Under the pieces are notes generated by a model. It saw only the letters and a program-made list of their open reading frames with translations. It was not told the origin of the DNA and searched no databases. Below, piece after piece: positions 1-10,799 of a DNA stretch of 64,000 bases. Position 1 is the stretch's first letter. The number at the start of each line of letters is the position of its first letter. Origin of the DNA: Lithobates sylvaticus (lineage: Eukaryota > Chordata > Amphibia > Anura > Ranidae); contig CM053030.1 in the NCBI GenBank assembly GCA_028564925.1, positions 273,828,492 through 273,892,491 on the forward strand, read 5' to 3'. A program made the translations under genes and the position numbers.

Positions 1-270
1 GACCAAGAGGGTTAAGGCAGTGCTGTAAAATAATGGTGGTCACACAAAATATTGACCCTTTGGGCCCAATTTGGACATTTTCACTTAGGGGTGTACTCAC
101 TTTTGTTGCTAGTGGTTTAGACATTAATGGGTGTGTGTTGAGTTATTTTGAGGGGACAGCAAATTTATACAAATGTATACAAGCTGTACACTCACTACTT
201 TACGTTATAGCAAAGTGTCATTTCTTCAGTGTTGTCACATGAAAAGATATAATAAAATATTTACAAAATA
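1..270 (+). mobile_element. Tc1/mariner transposon, right-end fragment
   Basis: The window opens inside the last codons of a Tc1-type transposase. The reading frame from about base 33 gives MVVTQNIDPLGP followed by WTFSLRGVLTFVASG, the usual C-terminal tail of vertebrate Tc1 transposases. The same segment recurs in reverse orientation at 20,455-20,700, which supports the call. It ends in an AT-rich stretch near base 270. The catalytic part lies off the window to the left, so completeness cannot be judged. Confidence 0.8.
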
Positions 271-277
271 TGCACAC

Positions 278-493
278 CCAGCTACGGCTTGAATTTTAGA
301 GTCATTTTAGCAATAAAGGGAGCTGTTTGGATGTTGCGCTGAGCAGTGCGGGCTGTACCAACATGGCCTCTGCCACCTTCCTACTGCTGGTGTCCAACAT
401 CTTTCAAAATGTAACCTCAAAACAGCATCACAGATGTATTTATATACACTCACTTTATTGCTAAAATGACTCTGAAATTCAAGACGTAGCTGG
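278..493. repeat. Short inverted-repeat element (MITE-like)
   Basis: Two arms of about 45 bp face each other: CCAGCTACGGCTTGAATTTT at 278 and its near-exact reverse complement ending at 493. The arms differ at only a few positions and enclose about 125 bp of unrelated sequence. No clear target duplication flanks it, so the superfamily is not assigned. It directly follows the Tc1 fragment. Confidence 0.6.
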
Positions 494-2225
494 TTGTCGC
501 TATTCTGTCAGATTATCAAACCCGTCACTAATGGTGGAACGCATGCAGTTAACGGAACGTCACTTGGGTAGGGGGGCTCGGAGCATAGTGCTCTGCATCC
601 CGAGGACAATATTAAACTTGCCAATTGGGGCCTTGGGATGTGGTCACATGCCTGTGAGGGGGTGACAGACCTAGTAGAAACCTATTGGTCTGGCGCCCTG
701 CACAGTGCACGGCCACACAGATGGTGGGAGCTGGGGGGTGGCGCTGCAGGCTGGGGGGTTGGTGACGCTGTGTCCCTTGTGGACCAGCTGACACTGGTGA
801 ACAGCCTGGTTTGGGAAACCCGCACCTCTTCCCCCACAGTAAATGCTTTCTGTGGGGGCAGAAACAGAAGAGGAGGAGTAGAAAGCACTGGCAGGCAACC
901 CCAGAAGAGGGGGTTTGGGGTTGCTTTGTGCATTACCATTTAACAGAGCAGGTAAGTATACCATGTTTGTTATTTTAACAAAAAATATATATATCTGTTA
1001 AGTTATACATTTTTCCATAAATTGGCAATGTGCATGCTCATGGCTCACTTGCCACAAGCATGTATGCTTTTAATCCCCAAATGGTTCTTTCACTGGGAGG
1101 GTTAAGTATGGGGGGCTATAAAAAAAAAAACTTTTTTCAATTCCTGTTTCTTGGAGCTACTCAGGTAAACTGGAACATTTTATTATTCACAATCTCTACT
1201 GTTTTGTACAATGGACAGTTGAGGAAAATGACATTTCAGACCTATTTATAATGCATTAACTTATCAAAACGTTGTAGTATATTTAAGAAAATATTGGTTA
1301 AATAATCACCATTTAAACTATCAGCCATTGTCGAATCATTTATTACTGCTTCTATTGTAGTACAGATCTAAAAGGGAAAAATGCTTTTGAAGGATGGTAT
1401 TTATAATTCAACAAGGTTAACCTATTAGCAGCTAATATTTCCTTATCTCCTTGGAAATGGAATGTAAAAAAGCAAAAGCAGCAGTGTCATCCCAGCAGGC
1501 ACTGCTTCACAGAAACAGATTGGCTCAAACAATTAATAATCCATGACATTTGCTTTCTGTTACTGCATTTAAAAATAAGTGTGACATGCTGCCATCTCCC
1601 AGTGGCATTCTGGGAATTATTTTTTAAAGATTTGAGAGAGCTTCACATAATCTTCCTCTTTATAAATATTATACCATGAAACCTAAGCTGACTTTTTCTT
1701 AATATAACCGATTTAATACTGTGCACTGGTTTGGTTCATTGGTAAAATACAACTTTTAAAACTGGCAACTATAAAGCATTGACAACAAAATGATGGTGCA
1801 CAAGGAGCTTATTTACTAAGCAAATGAGCAGAAGTAGGGATACATTGCTATGTATGCTTGCGTTGCAGGCCCGCAGGCCAGCATGATTTTACACGGTCAT
1901 ACACTGATGGTGAAGTCCTAGTTTGTTGTGTTTTGTAGTTATCCAAACTATGCACCAAGGAAAGCAACCAGTCTAAAAAACACATAGAGTACACATATAT
2001 ACACTTACATGAAGCAGAATTGTCATCAGGAGCACCAGCATATGATAACCTCATATGCCAGATGGCTTGTGCACTTCTGTGCATGTGCACAAGGAACTAT
2101 GCATGTGAAATACAATAGTCCAAAGCATACAGCTTACTAAGGTCTTTCTTTTTACTTACTCTTTTAACGCAATGCCCTGAGTATGTGTAGGTGCCACAAC
2201 AGCCATATAATACTTCAGCATGTTT
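494..2225. other. No recognised gene
   Basis: From 494 to about 960 the sequence is G-rich, with short open frames on both strands that match nothing I recognise. From 960 to 2,225 it is AT-rich with no long open frame, no repeat boundary I can define and no RNA gene. It could be intergenic or intronic. Confidence 0.5.
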
Positions 2226-2560
2226 TTCATTTTATTTATTACAGGTACTTATATAGTGTTGTCAATTTACACAGCACACATACTGTATATAGTGTACATT
2301 CACATATGTCTCTGCCCTTAACAAACTTACAATATAAGGTCCCTAACTCACATTCATACATATTAGGACCAATTTAGACAGGAGCCAAATAACCAACCAG
2401 CATGTCTTTGGAGTGTGGGAGTAAACCAGAGTACACCTACGCAGACACAGGGAGAAAATGCAAATTCCAGGCAGGTAGTATTGTGGCTGGGTTTCAAACC
2501 AACAACCCTAGTTCTGCTAGGCAGATGTGCTAACTCACCCGCAATTGCATAGGAAATGTA
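2226..2560 (-). mobile_element. tRNA-derived SINE with LINE-like tail
   Basis: Read on the minus strand, the head (about 2,480-2,560) has a degenerate tRNA-like part with a B-box-like GGTTTGAAACC. The middle reads TTTGCATTTTCTCCCTGTGT and continues with the CTCCCACACTCCAAAGACATG block typical of vertebrate V-SINE-type central domains. The tail (about 2,230-2,330) resembles the end of L2-type elements, with an ACACTATATAAGTACCTG-like stretch and short AATAAA-type repeats. It is non-coding and would be moved by an L2-type LINE; an L2 copy is present at 15.4-16.8 kb. The family name is from memory. Confidence 0.7.
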
Positions 2561-2639
2561 AAATGTTATGTCAGATAGATGGCTAGTAAGGATTTTTTTT
2601 ATTTAACTATGTATACAATGATCACTTTTAAAGACTTGC

Positions 2640-3880
2640 TACAAGACTTACATAGTTACATAGTAGGTGAGGTTGAAAAAAGACACAAGTCATCAAGTCC
2701 AACCTATGTGTGTGATTTTATGTCAGTATTACATTGTATATCCCGGTATGTTGTGGTCGTTCAGGTGCTTATCTAATAGTTTCTTGAAACTACCGATGCT
2801 CCCCGCTGAAACCACCACATGTGGAAGGGAATTTCACATCCTTGCCGCTCTCACAGTAAAGAACCCTCTATGCAGTTTAAGGTTAAACCTTTTCCCCTTA
2901 CCCTTACAATCCACTTTTTACTACAGGTAAGCCTATAATAAGGCTTACCTGTAGCTACCCTGGATATCTCCTAAACCGATATATCCCCTGTATCAGCATG
3001 TGCTGATGTCATCGTCACATGTGCACTGAAGCAACTGCTTCAGCTAGTGTGCCTTTACCGGCGGCTCCTGCACGCATGACGTCATCGCAGCTCTGGCCAA
3101 TCACAGCGCCAGAGCTCACGATACCCAGAAGTAACTCCGGGAGTGATGTCGCCAGAGCTGTGTACTGGGACCACTGCAGGGGCTTCGATCTAAGGTGAGT
3201 ATTTCATAATGTACTAGTATACTAGCTCATTATGCCTTTGTCTTGCAGTTTTTTTTGGGGGGGTTTACAACCACTTTAAACTCCCTTCTGCAGAAAAGTT
3301 TTATCCCTATTGTGGGGTCACCAGTACGGTATTTGTAAGTTGAAATCATATCCCCACTCAATCGTCTCTTCTCCAGAGAGAATAAGTTCAGTGCTCGTAA
3401 CCTTTCTTCATAACTCCATAACTAATATCCTCCACTCCTTTATTAGTTTTGTTGCCCTTCTCTGTACTTGCTCCATTTCCAGCGCATCCTTCCTGAGGAC
3501 TGGTGCCCAGAACTGGACAGCATACTCCAGGTGTGGCCGGACCAGAGTCTTGTAGAGTGGGAGAATTACTGCTTTATCTCTTAAGTTAATTCCCTTTTTA
3601 ATGCATGACAATATTCTGTTTGCTTTGTTAGCAGCAGCTTGGCATTGCATGCCATTGCTGAGCCTACCAGGACCCCCGGGTCCTTTTCCATCCTTGATTC
3701 CCCCAGTGGTCCCCCCCCCCCTTCAGTGAGTAGATTGCATTCATATTTTTGCCACCCAAATGCATTATTTTACATTTTTCCACATTAAACCTCATTTGCC
3801 ATGTAGTTGCCCATCCCAATAATTTTCAGATCTACTTGCAAGGTTACCACATCATGTGACACTTTTCAGGAGATGTCAAA
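2640..3880 (-). mobile_element. CR1-like LINE 3' part, split by a MITE
   Basis: The minus strand encodes the C-terminal part of a CR1-type reverse transcriptase at about 3,408-3,650: ANKANRILSCIKKGI, then LVRPHLEYAVQFWAPVLRKD and VQRRATKLI. The 3' untranslated part runs down to about 2,640 and includes a GTTGAAAAAAGACACAAGTC block that recurs at 43.8 kb and 59.2 kb. A piggyBac-type MITE (2,896-3,279) sits inside it at a TTAA and about 40 bp of LINE is missing on its left side. It is 5'-truncated and lacks the catalytic RT core. Confidence 0.8.
2896..3279. mobile_element. piggyBac-type MITE (TTAA), left end worn
   Basis: The right end reads GGTTTACAACCACTTTAA, ending at the TTAA 3,276-3,279, beyond which the LINE resumes. 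The interior shares a distinctive hairpin (CTACAGGTAAGCC ... GGCTTACCTGTAG) and the TAGCTCATTATGCCTTTG block with the intact copy at 26,284-26,741. The left terminus lacks the first ~15 bp of the family. It has no coding capacity. Confidence 0.75.
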
Positions 3881-4189
3881 AATGGTGTTTGGCATTGAGA
3901 GAGGATTTGGTATGTGGAAATGTGCATTCTGATGACTCAGTCACAGGTAGTTCCTTGCATTATTCTCCAAATTTATAGCTGGCCATCCTTATGTCATGGC
4001 ATGTGTGGTACTACATATTGGTGCCCTTAAAAGTAATGTGGGCTTCAGTAATGTGGACTTCAGTGAAAGCTTCACACACTTGGACTTTTGCAATGTCTCT
4101 GGGATTCAATCAGTAGAAAATTGGCAGCATAGCATGGTCTTTATGATGGTCTCTAGTATAGGACACTACTGTATAGGTAGGGCAGAAGG

Positions 4190-5460
4190 GCAGAGGAAAC
4201 TACTCCCAAAACTACAAACCTTGCTAGAAGATATAAATTGGGATAAAATCTAAGGAACAAAGAACACAGAGGAGATATGGGTTTGCTTTAAGAGCATATT
4301 AAATAAGTGCATTAGCCAGTGAATCCCATTGGGAAATACATTTAAAAGAGCGAACAAAAGTCCTGGATGGCTTAACTCCAATGTAAAAGTGCATATAAAA
4401 GCAAAGTAGAAGGCCTTCAAAAAATACAAGGCTGAGGGATCATCATCAACATTCAGACTTTACAAAGAATGCAACAAGAAATGTAAGGGTGCAATTATGG
4501 TGGCTAAGATAGAACACAAAAGACACATAGCGGAGGAAAGCAAAAAAAATCCCAAAAAATGATTTAAATATATAAACAGTAGAAAAGGGAGGGCAGACCA
4601 TATTGGGCCCATACGGAATGAGGAAGGAAATCTGGTTACAAAGGATGGGGAGATGGCCAAGGTATTGAATTTATTCTTCTCTTCAGTCTTAACGAGGGAA
4701 TCGGGGGCTTCAGTAACCAAAACTGCAGTGTTTATCCTCATGACACATCACAGGAAGCACCCTCACGGCTAACAGAGAACAGAATTAAAATTAGACTTGG
4801 AAAACTTAGCATTAATAAGTCACCGGGACCAGATGGCTTGCACCCGAGGGTCCTTAGGGAATTCAGTCAAGTAATTGCCAGACCGTTGTTCCTAATTTTT
4901 ACTGACAGTCTACTGACTGGAATGGTACAAGCTGATTGTAGAAAAGAAAATGTAGCTCCAATATTTAAAATAGGGCCAAAATGCATCCCTGGGAATTACA
5001 GACCAGTTAGCCTAACATAAATAGTTTGTAAGGTCTTGGAGGGGAACATAAGGGACTATATACAAGATTTTAGTAATGAAAACGGTATCATTAGCAGTAA
5101 TCAGCATGGATTCATGAAGAATCATTCTTGCCAAACCAATCTATTAACTTTCTTTGAGGAGGGGAGCTGCCATCTAGATAAAGGAAGGCCCATAGACGTG
5201 GTGTATCTGGATTTTGAAAAAGCATTTGACACAGTTCCCCATAAACAAATACTGTACAAAGTAAGGTCCATTGGCATGGACCATAGGGTGAGTACATGGA
5301 TTCAAAACTGGCTACAAAGGCGAGTTCAGAGGGTTTTGATAAATGGGGAGCACTCGGAATGGTCAGGGGTGGAAAGTAGGGTCCCCCCAGGGTTCTGTGC
5401 TGGGACCAATCCTATTTAATTTGTTCATAAACAACCTGGAGAATGGGGTAAACTGCTCTG
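4190..5460 (+). mobile_element. CR1-like LINE reverse-transcriptase fragment
   Basis: The plus strand encodes RT blocks in the expected order. SPGPDGLHPRVLREF lies near 4,820 and GNYRPVSLT near 4,990. The motif-A block VVYLDFEKAFDTVPHK is near 5,200, then the GSVLGPILFNLFINNLENGV block is near 5,390-5,440. The frame shifts at least twice, once just before the GSVLGPILF block, and a stop separates 5,020 from 5,036. The motif-C (FADD) region is absent because a MITE abuts the LINE at about 5,460. The 4,190-4,800 part matches the spacer upstream of RT in this family. The element is dead. It is oriented opposite to the LINE piece at 2.6-3.9 kb. Confidence 0.8.
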
Positions 5461-5876
5461 TGAAGTGGTTCTGCACAGAGTGGCCCGGATCCTCCTCTTC
5501 TCGGTTCCCTCTTTGGTGCTCCTGGCCCCTCTGTTGAGAGCCCTTACAGCAAGCAGCTTGCTATGGGGCACCCAAGCCGAGCCGCAGCACCCTGTGTCCA
5601 TTCAGATATGGAGCCATGACTCGGCCGTGCCACACCCGCTCTCTCTCTTGATTGGCTTACTGAATTTGCTTGACAGCAGCAGGAGTCAATGGCACAGCGC
5701 TGCCATCTCAGCCAATCAAGAGGGAGAGCTCGGGCAGCCGAGACACTCCTGAAACATTGCTGGATAGAGATGGGCTCAGGTAATTATTAGAGGGACTGAG
5801 GGGGCTGCTGCACACAAAAGGCTTTTTATCTTAATGCATTAAGATAAAAAAACTTCTGACTTTACAAACACTTTAA
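5460..5876. mobile_element. piggyBac-type MITE
   Basis: The left end resembles AAGTGGTTCTGCAC and the right end reads CTTTACAAACACTTTAA, stopping at TTAA 5,873-5,876. These are the ends of the TTAAAGTGGTTGTAAA family seen intact at 26.3 kb. The left TTAA is altered. The interior contains an internal palindrome (TTATCTTAATGCATTAAGATAA) and GC-rich, non-coding sequence. It interrupts the CR1-like LINE, so it is younger than that LINE. Confidence 0.65.
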
Positions 5877-7753
5877 GTACTTTCAAATAATACTCTCATG
5901 TCCTTCAGTATACTGATGAGAATTTTCCTACGAATGTTCCTTCAAAAATATAATGTGAATAATGTTTTCATTGCCAGCAGACATAAACAGTAATTTCTAA
6001 ACTGCATTTCTGAAATCACTGGAGGTCACAGACTGCTCAAATAAGGCATACCCTACATGAGGTTAGCTATAATGTAGAAGGCATATATTTGCAGACCAGA
6101 TTTGAGAAGAAGGAAAGCATCAAGAATGATTTGCATTCTGCTTTCCACAGATGGATCTCTGGAATCAAAAGTAATAGGCTGATAGACGGGCTTGGCTAAA
6201 CCCATTCAGGTACTGAATGCTCAAAGGCCTTTGTACTTTTGGGTGTCCTTTTAAGTGCCCAGGTTCTTTGACGTAAGTCCCTTGTCAGTAAAGGGCAATA
6301 GAACTAAAGACTCAGTTCTAAGAGCGTGCAACAGAGAAGTGCAAAGATGCCAGAGACAGGAATGGCAGCAAAGAGAATGGAGAGAAACATTACTTTATGG
6401 ATTGTCTTAGTGAGTGATATGGTATGCTATAAATTCCACAACATTTCAGTTTAGGTACTCAGAATTGTTCCAAGTGCACCTGTGCCAATACTATGAACAT
6501 TTTACATATTCTTAATAAGCAGTAAAAGAGACTTGAAACAGGCCACCTCTGACCACTCTAACTGCATGTATGGTAGAATATGTTGTAATTTATCTTCAAA
6601 GTTCAAAGATCAATGTATTACATTAGAAGACTGACAGGCTGCCAAAATTCTGCTTTCCAATGAAGTTAAGAAAGAAGTTGTGATTTTTCAGTGCTTCATG
6701 TTTGGATTCTGATGATACATTTCTCCACAATGCTTTTAGCTGCAGAGGTGAATGGGGACTTGTTTAAAATATTTTATGTACATAGTCTGGACACAGATTT
6801 GCTTGAAATAAACAATGATTCTGAGTAACCTCAACAAAAGCTCAAAAACCCGGAAAAGCCATATAGTACTGTTCATAAAATCATACCTTAGAGTTTATTT
6901 TTCCAGAAAGCACTCATGAATACCAGCCACAATAGTAATCAATCTCCCATTGTGATAACAACTAATTGTTATGAAATAATGTTACAGTGATGAAATCATT
7001 TAAAACATCACATTTGTTGTTTTTGATGGATCTTATGCTCTCTTAATGCATTTTCAGCAGGAAGACTTTTTATACAAAATTCCTGCTGTTGCTTTGATAG
7101 TGAAAAATTGAACAGGTAGCACACATCCTTGCTCTGCTGGCTAAATTACTAATTATGGTAGGCAAAATAAGATTTTTGTACCATCATATTATTTATGAAG
7201 CAATACATCTCTTATAGACAACTGCTACCACAGCACGACATGACATTTTCTCAAGGGGGGCCGCAGAAACTGAGTACAAGTTTATTAATAACACAAAAAA
7301 ATGTAATAAATCAAGAAATCTACCATCCCTAGCATGATGATGTGCTTTGCATGAGGGCATATATATGTTCGATAAGACCACACTTATGTTAAATTAGTCC
7401 AATAGGTATGTTCTGTGGAACAATAAACATTTAAAAGTTACCTGCAAATTATTATTCCACATACAATTCAGGAATAAGTACAACATAACTGAGAATATCA
7501 CATCTCTTCTGTCAGCTGCAAACACAAACTTTTCAAAATATGTTTTAGCATAGATTATACAGGATCACTAAATTATACAATATGTTAAGTTCACTGAGAA
7601 ATGGCTTTTTTTTTGCACAAGCACTGAATCATCTTTTTTATTTTGTGTTAAATACTAATTTAAAAAATATTAATTTAAAAGGAAACGTGTGCCAACACTA
7701 AATAGTACTTGTCTTATTTATATACCTGTTGTATCCCATATTTGCTTTTATTC
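5877..7753. other. No recognised gene
   Basis: AT-rich sequence without long open frames, RNA genes or definable repeat ends. It may be old unique intergenic or intronic DNA. Confidence 0.5.
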
Positions 7754-8096
7754 CTTATGCAGCATGGAATTAAGTGTGACCTCTTGTAATAGGAAATAAG
7801 TATAAAATGAAAGAACTGGTACCATCATCCAGAAATCATGTGATGTAGAGATTGGGAGCCTAATCCCCAACTAGGCTACCAAGAGGGATGGGGGCAGTTT
7901 GGACTATTGCGGTACAATGAAAGCGGTACAAAGAATAATGTAACAAAAATATATAAATATAAACATTCCAGATGATTTTATTGATGCCAGAATACAAATC
8001 ATCATTTACATGTTAAGAACATAATGGTGGTACATATGTAAATCACAAATGAGTAGTTAAAATACAACAATTGATCACAGATGTCAGATGTCATTG

Positions 8097-8139
8097 GTCT
8101 CCACTAGTTTCACGGTCATTTACAGCTTCATCAGGAGAT
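8097..8139 (-). ncRNA. Hammerhead-ribozyme-like motif (left arm)
   Basis: Read on the minus strand, UCUC leads into a CUGAUGA core box, a short stem II, the GAAA box and then ACUAGU, a self-complementary hexamer in the stem-III position. A GAGA strand follows that pairs with the leading UCUC as stem I. The self-complementary hexamer suggests that stem III forms only between two molecules, as in dimeric hammerheads. Activity is unknown; this copy departs from the consensus around the cleavage site. Confidence 0.6.
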
Positions 8140-8634
8140 TATCTGTGATTAAATCAAAAGAATCCATATGATGATCGAAAAATAAAACAAAAACGTACAG
8201 CATCCTGATAGGGGAAATCTTTAAACATAAAGCGGGGAGAAAAGCAACACAGCTTACCTATGCTCCAGCAGGCTAACAGCTCACAGTGCTACCGCCTAAT
8301 AAATGGTCCCCCGCGGCAACTCGGGGGAGCTATAGTGTGGTGATTGGAATCTAGGGGGATAAGTTGAAAGGTAAAAATAATGGGTATGATATAAGCTTCT
8401 AAGGGCAAAACTAGTAGACTATGTGAACAGATTGTGTGATAAATATATGTGAAAGTGGTAAGAGAGGGGTGAAAGGGTGCATAAGTGTGTAAGGGAAGTA
8501 GGGGGAAAAAAGACACCAGAATATTGGTGAGAGTGAAAAGTAAAATAAAATGGCAATATGAAAAGAGACACCAATTGGGATAAAAATTTAGGAGAAAATA
8601 AGAATCAGTGTGACTGTATATTAAGGATGTGAAG

Positions 8635-8880
8635 TGAGAAGGAAGAAAGGGGGGAGCAGATGGAGGAAGAAGGGAAAACAAGGTGAGGACCTAAAACAGG
8701 GCAAAAAAACAAGGGAGGGAAAAAGTGAAAGGAAGGTGAGACAGGAAAATAAGGGATGGAGGGGATCAGTGAGGAAAAGAGGGACGGGGGGAAGAGGGCA
8801 AGGGAGGACGTTGTGCAAATTCAAGGAGAGTGGGGGAAAGCATAAAGGGAATTGGAACGGTGAATTCAAGAGAAAGTATA
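8635..8880 (+). repeat. Purine-only-like tract
   Basis: About 245 bp in the centre of the inverted-arm element is overwhelmingly A and G on the plus strand (GGAAGAAAGGGGGGAGCAGA and similar). Open frames here on both strands have extreme composition (Lys/Arg/Gly-rich or Pro/Leu/Phe-rich) and are not credible genes. Such tracts can form triplex structures. Confidence 0.7.
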
Positions 8881-9133
8881 GGCCATGCTAGGTGAAGCAG
8901 TTGTGAATTATGGTAAGTAAGAGAAGCGCAATATACCTGATAATGAGGTTAATATAATAAAATAATACCATTTATTAGGCGGTAGCACTGTGAGCTGTTA
9001 GCCTGCTGGAGCATAGGTAAGCTGTGTTGCTTTTCTCCCCGCTTTATGTTTAAAGATTTCCCCTATCAGGATGCTGTACGTTTTTGTTTTATTTTTCGAT
9101 CATCATATGGATTCTTTTGATTTAATCACAGAT

Positions 9134-9178
9134 AATCTCCCGATGAAGCGGTAAATGACCGCGAAACTAGTCAAGACC
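9134..9178 (+). ncRNA. Hammerhead-ribozyme-like motif (right arm)
   Basis: Mirror copy of the motif at 8,097-8,139. It has AUCUC, a core box close to CUGAUGA, then stem II (GCGGU ... ACCGC with a small loop). The GAAA box follows, then the self-complementary ACUAGU and the GUC cleavage triplet. Stem II is better preserved here than in the left arm. It is part of the same retroelement-like repeat. Confidence 0.6.
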
Positions 9179-9438
9179 AATGACATCTGTGATCAATTGT
9201 TGTATTTTAACTACTCATTTGGGATTTACATATGTACCACCATTATGTTCTTAACATGTAAATGATGATTTGTATTCTGGCATCAATAAAATCATCTGGA
9301 ATGTTTATATTTATATATTTTTGTTACATTATTCTTTGTACCGCTTTCATTGTACCGCAATAGTCCAAACTGCCCCCATCCCTCTTGGTAGCCTAGTTGG
9401 GGATTAGGCTCCCAATCTCTACATCTTATGCAGCATGG

Positions 9439-10799
9439 GACTGTATTGATACAAGCCTGTATGCAAGTATGCCTTTCTGTTCAGGGCTAGTAACTTCTAA
9501 GTATGTATAAACCCAATACCAAAAATGTAAGGGACATGGGATCTTTAGCCATTATTATAGGTTATATGCAGCTACTTCCAGGGAATAGGACACTGGCAAA
9601 AAGAGTAGACACAGGGACATCCCCTCATATAACCCCTCACATAACCCCCCACACTCCCAGCTAGCCACATTGTTTTGCTAGTGCCCTTAAGTAATGGAGC
9701 TCTTCTCGCTACTAAGAGAAGCTAATCTTTTTCCTATTGAGGTTCTTGATCTTTCTGATGATTCTTCTATCAATTCCTTGGCTGTACCATAGCCACTGTG
9801 GCTCCTTCTAGAGTTTATAGATTGGTTGACTTCTTGGCTGGATTCTGTTGTAAGTGCTCCCCTTGACATGTAGTGCAACACTACTTTTAGTAGTGTTGAC
9901 TTGACATGTAGTGCCAGCCAAAGAGCACTGTTTCTGAAGATCCCTGCAGGGGTATGGCTACCCTGAAAGGACAAAGCCAGGATGGGTTCTGACTCCCTCT
10001 AATCCTGCCTGCATAAAATCTTTAGTGGTGTGTATAGAGGGCAGAGGCCCTCTAAACATTCATGCCCAGGGTCCAAAAGCACTGGTTTAATTTGAACTTG
10101 GCACCATTTTTTCCAGCCTGATGTGCACCAGTATTGACGCTAATACACCTGTATGTACTGTCCCCTATTGCCCCTTAGTGCACCTGTGTGACCTTGTGAA
10201 CTAGCATTCACTGCACCTGCTCCTCTTTGTTATCGAGTGGGTTACTGAGATTGTGCACCCTGCCTTTTTCGCTGTCTGGGCATGCCTCCAGATAGGAAAC
10301 GGCTCCCATTGGCATGACAAAATAGTAGCTGCAGCCCAAAGTACTTCTCATAGAAAACGTCCCCTCTGTTTCCACAGTAGCTGAGGCCATGAGTTCCGGT
10401 ACACTATTTTACCGCCATCAAACATGCAAAAGAAAAAGGGTCAGATGCTCTTGCTAGCTCAGGCTCAACATATACTGTAGCTCCAAGGGGGAAGTTGTAG
10501 TCTATCCACACAGATCCCTAATATTATTTTTATAATAGTCAACCCTAGTTTGATGCTCTACCTTCCTATGGCCAATCTGCTGGCCCATCTGTGACACAAT
10601 CATCTTTTTTTTTTTTTTTTTTTTACCCAAAGAGGAGCATTTTGCCTCATTGTCAAAATCCATAGGCAATATTTTAGGCTTTATAGAGACCATTGGTAGC
10701 AGGGGTCACACCCATGCCCCTTCAGATACTACTCTTGATCTAGAAATGTTACCTAAGGAGGTGGTAGTAGTTTAGACTGATCCCTTCTAACGAATAAGA
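9439..10799. other. No recognised gene
   Basis: Mixed sequence with a T-homopolymer at about 10,604-10,624. Around 9,850-9,915 an 18-bp phrase (TTGACATGTAGTGC) is repeated in direct orientation, about 40 bp apart. Parts from about 9,690 on may belong to the DIRS-like fossil that follows, but I cannot support that from the translation. Confidence 0.4.

Larger units (their letters stand above)
7754..9438. mobile_element. Penelope-like non-autonomous repeat with inverted arms
   Basis: A 14-bp direct repeat, CTTATGCAGCATGG, lies at 7,754-7,767 and 9,425-9,438 and looks like a target duplication. Inside, two arms of about 460 bp face each other (about 7,841-8,305 and 8,968-9,424) with high identity. 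The unrelated centre spans 8,306-8,967. Each arm has one hammerhead-like motif, one per strand. Penelope-like retroelements are known to carry long terminal repeats in direct or inverted order, variable target duplications and hammerhead motifs, so that group is the best fit. No reverse transcriptase or endonuclease is encoded here. The family assignment is inference. Confidence 0.6.

Noticed and set aside
8289-8891. Overlapping frames on both strands, Phe/Leu/Pro-rich on minus and Lys/Arg/Gly-rich on plus
   Set aside because: Composition follows from the purine tract in the centre of the inverted-arm repeat.
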